Source: Zelopaecilomyces penicillatus (Eukaryota; Ascomycota; Sordariomycetes; Hypocreales; Pseudodiploosporaceae). From it: a stretch of 64,000 bases of DNA. Of this stretch, positions 34,045-44,502 are shown piece by piece (position 1 is the stretch's first letter; each line of letters opens with the position of its first letter). The notes beneath the pieces were generated by a model. It searched no databases. It was given only the letters and a program-made list of their open reading frames with translations, and was not told the DNA's origin. Both the position numbers and the translations under genes were made by a program. The stretch is from the NCBI GenBank assembly GCA_005765155.1, contig VCCP01000002.1, forward strand, positions 1,054,001 through 1,118,000. The letters run 5' to 3'.

Positions 34045-36078
34045 AAGGAGCGCCTCGGTTCGCGGCCCTAGTCTATAGTATTAGCTAAGTCCGAAGAGGT
34101 ACGTGCCTAGTTCGTATAGCGCAGCCGCAAGCCCCCGAACATGGGCGTGGAGGAATACTATGGACACCAATATCGTCCCAGGTCGTCGAAACAAGCGAGC
34201 AGGAGTGGCAGCGCCATTCATCCACATCCCGAGGACGATGACAGCGACGACAACAAAACGACAGCGACGGCCGGGAAGGGTGTTGTCCCACACCCACGGG
34301 CCCCTCTAGAGTATTGCGCTACCTTTGCTTTGCGTCCATCTCGAAGCCTGCCGATGCAGTGCGTCTGTGGGCGTGCAAAAGTCGTATTTAGTGGCATCAA
34401 TAAGAATGGTGGGTATATGCATACTGTATCGGAGGCACAGTGGTGTATCAAGTAATGGTCGTCAGAGAATAGTGGTAGCTACCATCCTCCGCTGTCGAAT
34501 AGTGCCTTCCTCCCCTTAGCAGTACAGTAATACAGTACCTTGTACAGGTAATCGATCCGTGCTGCCAGCGCCGACACTAAGCCCCGTAGGTACGGTTCTG
34601 CAGGTTAATATATGGATGTTTGCTGTCCTGCAGCGTTGCTGCACTGTGCCCCCCCCCTTTCACTTCCCCGTGGGCCTTGGCTGCAGTGAGTTGCAGTGGG
34701 CTGCAGCGTGGAATGGGCCACTACTGCTGTATTGGTGTGCTGGTTGCGCTTGGTGTGTGTGCTGCTAAAGCCAAAAGCTGCTGGTGCTACAGTGCTACTG
34801 GTCCGCTTCGCCCAATGCCCGACCGGCCGCTCTTAGGACCCGGCGTGTTGGGTGCGCGGATACACAGCCTTGACAGCCAAGAGGCACGAAGGGGGACACC
34901 ATTGGGGAGGCCATTGGTGGGTTTGCGTCGACGAGGCTTGCAGTTTGCTGCACCACAGAGTTGGGCCAGCCCACGCCAAACCATTACAGCACACACCTTC
35001 GCCCAGAGCGCCGGGCCCAGCGTCATTCCGCCCAGCCGCCCGTTCTACAGTCCCGTGCCCTCTTCGCTGAGCCTTAATTGTTATTGAGTGGAGTGGTGGT
35101 GGTAAGTGGTGTAAACGAGTGCTTGGGCTGGGTATTATTGGATATCCATGTCTGAATGAACATCTTCAATAGTACCAGACGGCGCGGAACAGATACTTTG
35201 TAATTCCAGGACAAGCAAGCAAGGCACGGATACAAGTATGTTTCCCTTTCAGAGCCCACACACCCCACCCACACCCACACCCCCTTTGGTCCACCCCGCG
35301 CCCAGTCTCCGATGCTCTGGACAGGCCCCATCGCTGTTCCCATCACCGCCCCGTCACAGCTGCTGTCTCTGGCGCCATGTTCTAAACAACCCCCCCCCCG
35401 ACTCCCAGGAGCACCTTGGCTGTACCTGTGCTGCAGTTGCAGTACCTACTGTATGTCGCCCGCGACAGGTCCAGGTAGGGGGCTCACCATGCTTCCCTGG
35501 GCCGGCCACTCCCGAGAGAATTTCCCTGTTCCCGCTGTAATGCACTGTAATGTCGGTGCCCACATCTTTATATACAGTGCCACACAGTACACATTGTACG
35601 CTCGCTCGCTCTCTCGCTCTCCACTCACTCTGTGTCTGAGTGAGCTACTTCTACTCGGTAGCCGCTCTCCTCCTCACGTATCCGACCGCTGGTCTTTTCT
35701 CCTCCAGATCCTTCAGTCGTGGGTCATATTGTACACAAGAGAGCCAGCAAGCATACGACACATACAACAACGCATAACACATTAGACGCTGCCACACTTC
35801 GCTGTGAGCAGAGGCAATCGAGCCTCCTGAGTCGTTTGAGCACGGCTCGTCCTCCGCCACCGAGCGATAGCATACGACCGGCCTCGACGGAAAGGATACG
35901 GCATCACCGACCAAAAATCAAATCGACTAGGCCTGCCTTGAGACGCATCTACGACTACGATAATCCGGTTCATTGGGCAACACCAGCTTTTGTCTTGCCT
36001 TAACATCAATCTACGAGATTGACACACCAAACCCCCCCACCGCGATATATCCCATCCATCACCTAGCCACTCATCACA

Positions 36079-37388
36079 ATGGCTTCAGAAAGCCAGCCTA
36101 CGACACCCCCTCTCAGAGAGGGCTCAGAAAGGAGAGGACTTGTCAGGATGCTATCCAAAGTCAAGACTGCCTTGAAGAGGAGCGAGACGTCAATGTCCAG
36201 GAAGTCGGCTAAATCCACCGCCACGCCTATCCCAGTTACCACTGCGAATCCCAGTCCCGTTGTTGGTGAAAGCGAGACCGCCCCCGTCATGGCCACCACC
36301 ATCAACAAAACGTATGTACTACCCGTTATTTTAACGCTTACTTACGATTGCATCCTGAAGACAATACTTTTATTTGGATGGATTCGCCCCACTTCCGCAA
36401 CCGCATGCTTTTTCCAATGAACAAATAGGAACCCAATTCGCTGACAATAGTAGTGAACAAACGACCAAATCAAAGGCCGCCGAGGCTCGGGCTCGATATG
36501 AGGGTATGCAGGGTGTTTCCAAACAGTCTAGGTCTGAATTATTCGAGGACCGGGCCAAGAAACTAAGCGAACGATTTGGTTTGGAAATTCGCCCTTCAGA
36601 ATGGCAAAATGCCGCCCAGGACGACACCGTTCTCCGTATTGATAAACCGATTCGCATGCGCGTCCGACGAACATGCCACCGGTGCAATGCGACATTCTCT
36701 GCTGCCAAAGAATGTCCCAATTGTCAGCACCTACGATGCACCAAATGCACCCGTTATCCGCCTAAGCGTACCGAGGACGAGCTTGTCGCCAGCCGCGAGA
36801 AGAGAGCCGCTGTTACCAAGGCCAACAAGGAAAACGCTCCCATCATTCCCGATTACGCCTGGGAAGAGAAGAACTATGTGCTTAAGCGGCCGAGCCGGAC
36901 TGGCGGTCAGGACCTCATTCACAAGAAGCCTCGCCAGCGTGTGAGAAGAACCTGTCACCAATGTGCTACCCTTTTCATGGCCGGTAGCAAGAGATGCGAG
37001 AAGTGTAGCCACGCCCGGTGCACAGATTGTCCAAGAGATCCGTAAGTCTTCGCCCAAACTTTATCAATGTTGCCCCCTACAGCCCACTACTTGTGTAAGA
37101 AACTGGTAACTAATCTGTTATTTTGCCGACTGCAGGCCAAAGAAGGACAAATATCCCTTTGGTTATCCTGGCGATGAGTTTGGTCCCAACAGCGTGCCGC
37201 ATTATGAGTGTGGGCGCTGTCAGACTCTTTATCCCACCGGCGCGGAAGACGGTACTGAGTGTTGGAAATGCCGCTGTCCGAAATCCGACAAATCTCCCCG
37301 TGCTAAGCCTCGCAAGGTGGAACCGCTACCTGATCCTGAGATTTTGAAGCAAATACAGACCAAGCTCGACAATCTCCGGGTTGCATAG
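36079..37388 (+). CDS. Protein with three related cysteine-rich zinc-ribbon modules, function unknown
   Basis: Predicted 388-residue protein from three exons (36079-36311, 36361-37041, 37136-37388). The N-terminal third is basic and Ser/Thr-rich (RGLVRMLSKVKTALKRSE). Two near-identical modules follow: RRTCHRCNATFSAAKECPNC with RCTKC (residues about 180-210), and RRTCHQCATLFMAGSKRCEKC with RCTDC (about 276-304). Each is a series of CxxC pairs. A third, shorter one, YECGRCQTLYPTGAEDG then CWKCRC, follows the last intron. The pattern predicts zinc binding and possibly nucleic-acid or protein contacts. I do not recognise a named family. The first intron acceptor was placed at 36360 because it is the only one keeping the frame into the long exon. 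Upstream is a long C/T-rich leader. Confidence 0.78.
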
Positions 37389-38137
37389 CGACAGATATGG
37401 CCAGCCAGCCACTATTAATTCAAACGAACTACACGACTTCAACATCTATTCCATCAAACGCCTTTACCTTAACATGGGCTAGAATTTGGTTAACAAGGTG
37501 TCGTGACCAAACAACTCTCCCGACGACATATTTTGCCGATTTTCTCTCGAAATACTTTATAGAACGACACCACGACTCTGTAATGGAGTTCAAAATATCG
37601 ATGGGTTGTAAAGAGTTTTGAGGCGTGATCATGACGACCCCCCAACAACAGACCCGATGGATGCTTGCCTTCATCTTGTTTTTGTATCATCTTTTTATAC
37701 TTGGTTCTTTTCTTCTTTTTATCCAGAGCGTCAGCGAGAATCTGTCATGTCAATTCTTGCGCATTCCCCATACATCCTAGCTAGCAACCACATTTCCCCG
37801 TAACGCTATTTATTATATATCATGAGAGAAGATAGGAAGAAAGGAAGAATCATCTATATGGTTTTATTTTATGACCAATATCTTGTTCCTGCGTCATTTA
37901 ATTGTAGCTGTGCGAGCCTAGCATGTGAACTCTACCTCGTGTGACTTTGCAACGAACGCTTTGCTTGTAGCTTTTTTTAAATTGGAAAAAAGCCGCCGAA
38001 TGTGCTTTCTCATTTCCCTACTCCATAAAGTCCATGTAATACCACTAAAGTTTATTAACCTCTAAACAAAACCCAAACGCACAAGCACAAGCACGCACAT
38101 ACAACTCCCGTGCCGCTGATAATCTTACTAACTAGCT
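37389..38137. other. Convergent intergenic region
   Basis: Holds the 3' ends of the zinc-ribbon gene and clr2. It is AT-rich with no recognisable gene. Confidence 0.5.
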
Positions 38138-40028
38138 TCAAAACTGCTCTTCGATAATATACGGTTCCATCGACAGTCTAGCCCCATGCGGCACGGCAGG
38201 CCCCAGCGTGTCCAGCCTGTTCTTCTTTCGCCCCAGATACCGCCCGCCGCCATCCATGCGGTTGTTGAGGTAGACATGCTGGTCCTCTAACTGGCCCTGT
38301 GACACCATGGCCCTGAAGCCGGCCGGGTTATGGACGGGCATCAGCCGGTGCGTTGGGTAGAAACGGCCCCTGATGAACTGCTCCTTAAGCACCGCGTTCT
38401 CCTTGACGAGGAGCCAGCACCATCGCTGTGCCGGGTTGACTTGGTGGCGCCACTGGATCTCGTCGCGCAGAGCCACAGGCAGGTTCTCGTCCGGGACGGC
38501 GCCGGCGGTGCCTGCTCCGCCCCGGGTGAGCTGGTAGATGTGGCCGCGGAAGAAGACGGCTCCTGGGAAGTCTCCAGTCGTGACGATGTAGCAAAGGCCT
38601 AGGACAGCTGTCTGGGACGCGGTGTTCATGTTGTCTGGCGCTGCCTTGAGTCGAAGGCAGTCACCAATTTCGATGCGTTCCGCGCCGAAGAAACATCCGT
38701 AGTATGTCACGTTTTTCGCGTTTGGATCCTCAGACCGACGTGTCCATAGTGAGAAGGAGTAATCTATCTTGGACGCGGCCATCTTGGACGCGTCCAGGTT
38801 TGTGAGATCCCGCCGAACCTTGTCGCTACCAGCGGACCGAAACATGGTTTCCCAGACCACATCATCAAACACCTTCTCCTTGAGCTCGGCAATGTCCACC
38901 GAGGGGACGCTGAAGCAGTGGAAAGGACGCAGGTCGCTCTCGGGCTTGGACACGTTCTGCTGTGGCACCAGTCCATGACCTATGGGCAACATCTCATAGA
39001 CACCTACACCAAGACCTGCGATGATCCCGAGCCGCCACGTGTTGCCTGTCTGGTACCAAACCAACTCGCCAATCCGGAAGAGGAGATTCGCCTTTAGAAT
39101 CCACTGGATACCGGGAGCTTTTGGTTGCACCGGCGCGGCCAACGGTGCTGCAGCCAATGGGGCTAGGGGTTTCGGTACGGCTGTTGGTACTGGTGCCGGG
39201 ATTGGTGTTGGTACTGGCGTTGGCTGCGTAGTTGGCGTCGGCATTGACTGTATCGCCACACTGGGCATATTGGGTATTCTGGGAGGCGGCACTGCCGTCA
39301 TCTGCTTGGGTACCGTTGATATCACTTGTTTTGGTGCTGGAGCAACTGCTGGCTTGGACATTGATTGCCCGGGAATTGGAGGAAGCGGAACTGGCGTTAT
39401 TTTTGGAACCTGCTTCTCAACCTTCGGCGGAGCTTGAATAATGGGCTCACTTGGGGTGATAACCAATGTCTCATCTGTGGCCGGATTGGGTTTCGCTGGA
39501 ATGGGGGTGTTGCAATGCACACAGCAACAGTCAGAATAGTCTTTGGAGTTTGACAGAAGCCATATCATGTGGACAGCGAACTCTTGAGGGCTCTTGAAAA
39601 GTTTGGCCTTGACGGGATATCCTGACACCCACAGATGTTTGGATTTTTCATAAAGCCAATAACCTCTTGGAAATTGGACATACCACGAGTTTCCCTCTAC
39701 ACAGTAGCATGTTAGCGTACGCCATATCTATTGGCTCCAGTTGTTTTGGTCCAGCCCAGGTGTACTCACCTTCAGGATTCGGTGAGAGCTCCTGTTTCAG
39801 TAAAATCCCAAGCTTGACCCGCCATTCCACGAATCGTGGATCATCCTCGGCCAGCCGAGTCATTTGCGGCTTCGCCCTTGGAGTCTTCTCTGTTGGAAGT
39901 GCATCCTTGGCTGACTTCTTTGCGGCATTGCTGGGCGGTGCGGTCGTTACTGGCCAGTATCCCGGCCCTGTGTCTGCTCCGTCACTCCTGGCCACGCGGA
40001 CAACATCAAACTCTTTAGTGTCGGCCAT
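38138..40028 (-). CDS. clr2: Transcription-silencing protein Clr2
   Basis: Predicted 605-residue protein from two exons (40028-39770, 39696-38138). The N-terminal domain has FVEWRVKLGILLKQEL, then across the 73-nt intron WYVQFPRGYWLYEK, GYPVKAKLFKSPQEFAVHMI and a cysteine cluster SDCCCVHC. This matches the N-terminal domain of fungal Clr2. A Pro/Ala/Thr-rich linker with many PxP repeats follows. The C-terminal domain has FRIGELVWYQ, GVYEMLPIGH, IGDCLRLK, GAVFFRGHIYQLT and FYPTHRLMPVH, as in the Clr2 C-terminal domain. In fission yeast Clr2 is a subunit of the SHREC histone-deacetylase complex that silences heterochromatin; the same role is inferred here. The gene is divergent from nse1 across a shared 1.2 kb upstream region. 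Confidence 0.88.
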
Positions 40029-41203
40029 GCTTCCGGTTCATAATAGTACAAGATCTCAGTAATAAATAATTAAGAAAAAGAGCCAATGTCGGCATACGTC
40101 TCGTCTCAATGGATGTTTCTTGATTCTCTAGGGCGCCAGCGTATTCTCAGAATGCACTGGATGCAAATCAATCTACCAGGCACTCAATGACGACCAAATG
40201 GCCGAGACGGATATAAATGAGGCAGTGATTTAATATGTCTGCGTTTGCCACTCAGGGTGGCGTGGCTTCTTTAAAACTAGGCGAATTGGCGATGTGTCAT
40301 TTCTCAACACCAGAGGCGGCTCGTTAGGTTTGAGGTGAGCAGCAGCTTTGTTGTGCCCAAGCGTCGCGACAGGGATTCCAGAAATGAGAGCTCCTCGGTG
40401 AGTTTGCTCGGCTCAAATGTGAACAATCCGAAGGTCCAACCTCGGTGGAGCTTCAAACTCTCGAGTGATGGAATTCTGATATGCGATGATCGTGGTTTTT
40501 CGACGTGCCGTCTGTGTTCATAGAGTTCAACTGAGTTGGAAGTCGAAGGGTTGTCATGAGAGAGGCTGGCCATCCTTGATGAGTCAGCATGCAATGTTTG
40601 TTCTTGATCGATTACCTACATAGGTACCTACCTACCCTGTAGAATCTTGGCTTTTCCAGCCCAGTGTTATCTGGGGAAGCTATTTTTATGATCAGGGCCT
40701 TTTTACTTGTTTCTATTCAATTAAAGCAGTTTTGGTGTTTTACATATGTTCTAAGTAAGTCGCGCGGGCTTCTCATGACTTCTTACCCTGATATCGTGAT
40801 TTTCAGTCTCAATTGTGTCGTTATTCATTGGAAATACCAGTGCCACACACAATTTCATCGGCTTTCCCTAGGATTAGCAGCAGCGTGATTTGCTTTGTGG
40901 CCTTTTCATTAAGATGCTCCAGGTATCAGCTCCAATTTTTAGCTCGAACAACCTAAATTTCTTGCTAGTTTACGAGTCCCAAGGCTTTCAAGCGTTTCGC
41001 AACTCTGGCCTCTCGTGTATGAATACTCAGCCACACGACGCCACAGCTCTGGCAATTAAGCAGGCGCGTGCAAAAGACGCGTTGGCTGGGGATTCAAGAT
41101 TTTCATGAATTCTTTTTGGAGATAGCCCACCGTTGCATTGTCTTGAACATTACCAAGAGAGAATAACATATCATATGGGAAAAGAGAAAACACGAACGAT
41201 TGA
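40029..41203. other. Divergent clr2/nse1 promoter region
   Basis: About 1.2 kb between two divergent starts. A 96-codon minus frame at 40304-40594 has no recognisable domain and was not called. A short TACCTACCTACC run lies at about 40615-40635. Nothing else is seen. Confidence 0.5.
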
Positions 41204-42220
41204 ATGATGGAAGCCCTCGCTGACGGGAACTATGGCGATAACCATAGAGCATTCCTTCAGGCCCTTCTCAGCCAAGGTACAATGACGTATGAAAGCTCAC
41301 GGCCGACTCTTGCGGCTATTTTCAACGCCGCAAATGGCGAGGAAGACGATGACTGGCGTCCAGACCAAATATCTGAGGAGGATTTTATTGGATACATCGA
41401 CATTGCCTCACAGGCTGTATCACTGTTCGATTACGAGGTTCGGAGCACATTGCATCAAGAAACTGGGGAGCGCATATACGCCTTGGTAAACACTGCTTCA
41501 GACCCGCAAACGCAGCTGGCTACCAGCTACTCACCCGAGGAGCTCGCTTTCATAAAGAGAATGTTCGATCATATGTTTGACAAGCTGAACAAACCCCGCA
41601 TGGAGGCACTCTGCATCACAGAAATGCAAGCCATCAAACTGGCGCGTCCCCAGCGCAGACAAAGTCAAGCAGCAGCTGAAGGGCAGTCTCAGGAGCCAGC
41701 CGACAGGGGCCTCAAGCACAGTGAGGTGGAGACAGTTCTGGCAAACCTCATCGAGGGAGGCTGGCTTGAAAGGAGTGCAGAGAAGTTCTACGCGCTGTCG
41801 CCCCGTGCACTGCTAGAGCTCCGACCGTGGTTAATAGACATGTACAACGACACCGACATGGAGCCCAACGAGTGGCAGCGGATCAAGTTCTGCGAAGCCT
41901 GCAAAGAGATTGTGACCTTTGGGCTAAGGTGCTCGGAGCCGGACTGCATTCTTCGGCTGCATGATCACTGCCAGCAGGCCTTTTGGAGATCTCGGAGAGG
42001 TACGAACTGTCCTAAATGCTCGACCGAGTGGACTGGCAAGAGATACATCGGAGAGAGAGCCATCACCATGACGGAGGCCTACCAGAAAGGGCGCAAGCGT
42101 AGTGGAGGTCGTAGGACTGCACTGGCTGATGATGTTATCCAACAAGAAGGCGTTGACGAGGAGGAAGACGAAAGTGAAGGAGAAAATGTCGGAAATACAA
42201 GTGCAACGCAAGTTTCATGA
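41204..42220 (+). CDS. nse1: SMC5/6 complex subunit Nse1, RING-like ubiquitin ligase
   Basis: Intronless, 338 residues, the usual size for fungal Nse1. The N-terminal winged-helix region begins NHRAFLQALLSQGTMTY and continues with DFIGYIDIASQAVSLFDYEV, then YALVNTASDPQTQLATSY and a second winged-helix part ending VETVLANLIEGGWLE. The C-terminal RING-like domain (residues about 229-275) has CEAC, RCSEPDC, LHDHC and CPKCSTEW, the C4HC3-type order of Nse1. In the family it pairs with Nse3 and supports the SMC5/6 complex in DNA repair and recombination; that function is inferred. The tail is acidic (EEEDESEGE). The start is the first of two adjacent ATG codons. Confidence 0.92.
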   Translation: MMEALADGNYGDNHRAFLQALLSQGTMTYESSRPTLAAIFNAANGEEDDDWRPDQISEEDFIGYIDIASQAVSLFDYEVRSTLHQETGERIYALVNTASDPQTQLATSYSPEELAFIKRMFDHMFDKLNKPRMEALCITEMQAIKLARPQRRQSQAAAEGQSQEPADRGLKHSEVETVLANLIEGGWLERSAEKFYALSPRALLELRPWLIDMYNDTDMEPNEWQRIKFCEACKEIVTFGLRCSEPDCILRLHDHCQQAFWRSRRGTNCPKCSTEWTGKRYIGERAITMTEAYQKGRKRSGGRRTALADDVIQQEGVDEEEDESEGENVGNTSATQVS

Positions 42221-42845
42221 TGGATTCTACACTTCATTGGCGCGAACGATTAATGCATATGTGTGATACCCTCTGGTCTCTTTGTTTCAGCTCTATCATG
42301 TTCATGTTTAGTTCATTTATCAATGCCGCCATGCCGGCTGCGAATGATCGTTAGAAAAACATTCTTAGTCTGCCTAACTTTTGTGGCGAAAGGCGTCCGG
42401 AGTTGAAGATTGCAGTTATGATACATCGTCATACATCGAGTAAGACGGATACTTTAATTTTAAAGCTGTAGAGGCCACACATGCGCATGACATGACCAAA
42501 AAAGGGGATATTTTATGACTGGACATGGTGGGGTTTGGTGTGGTGGGCTCATGACATCACTGCGTGGCGTTGTCGCTGTTGTCAGCGGTTAAACATGCTG
42601 ATAGGATACAGAGACCCCAAAGCTCCCCTAGCGACCACCCAGCAGCTAATAGGCAGGCGCTTGCAAAACAAGACTCATGCATGGCCTCTATGGCACGTGC
42701 TGGAGTCTTTCAAGACACAGACTAACCGTCGGTGGCTGCCTCCCCATCTCCCAACAAGTTATAAGTGTGCGTGGGTATGAGATGCCTGCCTGCTGCACTC
42801 ACTGATCTCTACCCACTTACAAGCGCCCTAAGACAATAAGCCACC
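42221..42845. other. Intergenic promoter region
   Basis: About 0.6 kb between nse1 and the next plus-strand gene. No gene or repeat was recognised. Confidence 0.5.
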
Positions 42846-44199
42846 ATGCTGGAATACTTTACCGTCAAGAAGTTCAGGAAGAACAAGGCCGAGAAGGAGG
42901 AAAATGGGGTAAATGAAACCGTCAACGAACATGCAAGCACCGAGGCGGGGAAGCAAGCAGTACCATCTGAACTCGACAAGGACAGAGAGAACAAGGGCAA
43001 GGAACCCGAGGAGCTTGCAACGCACGAAAACATAGACGAAAACGCTGGCTCAGACTCCGAACATGCGCATGCGAAACCCGTACTCCATCCTGAAGACGTG
43101 TCGTTCCTCGAGCAGCTTCTCGCCAGAGAGGAGGAAGATGGCCCCGCACCACCACTGCCCCCAAGAATCTACGCACACGACCTTGACTGGCCATCTGACA
43201 ACGAAGGTGTCCCTGGTGATGAGTTGAAGAGGGAGGGCGAGGCTAGCAAGACAGTTGAAAAAGATGGAAAGGCAGATAACGTCCAAAAGGGAGAGAAGAA
43301 GCCAAATCGGTTATCGATGTTCTTTACGAGGCACAAGAAACAGGATGATGGCCTCAAGCCCGAAGCTGACGTAGCCCCCGCAGAGGCCGAGCAGGAAACG
43401 AAGGACCTCAGCCGTGTTCTGGACCGCCTCAACCTATCCGCCAAGAACAACAAAGTTGTGTCTCTCACCAACGATTCATCAGAGCTGCTCCAAAATTTTA
43501 CGCAAGTTTTTAAGGATCTTGTTAACGGCGTCCCCACTGCTGTTGACGACCTCACCCGCCTCATCGAGGACCGTGACGGAACGATAGCCAAAGGCTTTGA
43601 CAAACTACCCTCTTCTCTCAAGAAACTCGTAACACAGATGCCAGAGAAGTTGACAAACTCTCTTGGGCCTGAGATTCTTGCTGCTGCGGCTGGAAGTCAG
43701 GGCATTCAAGGCACTGCCGAGGGTGGCATGAAGGGGGCCGCCAAGAAGCTCTTCGTGCCGCAAAATCTACTTGAGATGGTGACAAAACCTGGAGCTATTG
43801 TGAGCATGCTTAGAGCGATTGTGGAAGTATTAAAGACGCGTTGGCCAGCATTTATTGGCCTCAACGTTCTCTGGGGCGTTGCCTTAAGCTGTAAGCTCTC
43901 TATCCTCATGCATAGGTATCCCCTTATCAACATGCCCAAGTGTACTAATTTTCTGCTTCCAAGTGCTCCTCTTTGTTCTTTGGTACTGCTACAAGCGTGG
44001 CCGCGAGGAGCGTGATATTCGTGAGAAGGCAGAGCTGGAGGGTGAGGAGATGAGTGAGCGTGTTGAGGAGCTTTCTGATGACGTCTCTGCCGCACCAGCG
44101 CCACTCCCTCAGAGCGATATCCCTCGTGTTGTGGAACCGATTCCAGAGCCAGTCCCAAACCTGCCACACCAGCCTGAGGGACCCGAAGCTCCCAAATAA
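42846..44199 (+). CDS. Single-pass membrane protein with an acidic cytosolic region, function unknown
   Basis: Predicted 426-residue protein from two exons (42846-43890, 43964-44199). The start is in a good context (CCACCATGC). The N-terminal 200 residues are highly charged and probably disordered. A more ordered helical region follows (SELLQNFTQVFKDLVNGVP, FDKLPSSLKKLVTQMPEKL, LEMVTKPGAIVSMLRAIVEV). A transmembrane segment spans the intron (WPAFIGLNVLWGVALSL then LLFVLWYCY, about residues 333-358), and the tail begins KRGREERD and ends Pro/Glu-rich. There is no signal peptide, so it is probably an internal anchor with the N-terminus in the cytosol. I do not recognise the family. It is convergent with bre2. 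Confidence 0.8.
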
Positions 44200-44502
44200 T
44201 GAAATCATACGAGGGTTCTTCCTGATCCGAGGGATTGAACCAGGATGTAAGCTGATTAATAATCCTCTTTTACCTTGACAAGTGTGTAAATAATTGGTAA
44301 TTAGGGCTGTGATGAATAGTGTCAATTGGGTTTCACATGAATCAAGTGAATGACGAGGAGATTTTGGAAGTACTGTTAGCAAATGGGGATAATGGCTTCT
44401 TTTAATGCGTCGGCATGCAATGGGTATCTATTGAGGTACAAAAATGAACTTGAAATGATTAAAGATACAGTAGACCCTTTCTGTTATTGTCCGTTTCAAT
44501 CA
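44200..44502. other. Short convergent intergenic region
   Basis: About 300 bp of AT-rich sequence holding the 3' ends of two convergent genes. Confidence 0.5.

Larger units (their letters stand above)
25505..36078. other. Gene-poor 10.5 kb region rich in short repeats
   Basis: No open frame here is supported as a protein. The longest candidates (164 codons at 31380-31874 minus, 141 at 26357-26782 plus, 155-157 near 34620-35785 plus) lack domains and have erratic composition. About 25900-26330 is strongly AT-rich. Several short tandem and inverted repeats lie between 27.9 and 34.1 kb and are listed separately. About 34.6-36.0 kb is C/T-rich with homopolymer C runs and probably includes the promoter and leader of the gene starting at 36079. 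No transposase, reverse transcriptase, tRNA or rRNA was recognised. Confidence 0.45.

Noticed and set aside
36312..36426. Alternative first-intron acceptor AAATAG near 36429 in the zinc-ribbon gene
   Set aside because: It puts the next exon out of frame with an early stop; the acceptor at 36360 keeps the frame open.
40304..40594. A 96-codon minus-strand frame between clr2 and nse1
   Set aside because: No domain or conserved pattern could be seen; left as promoter sequence.
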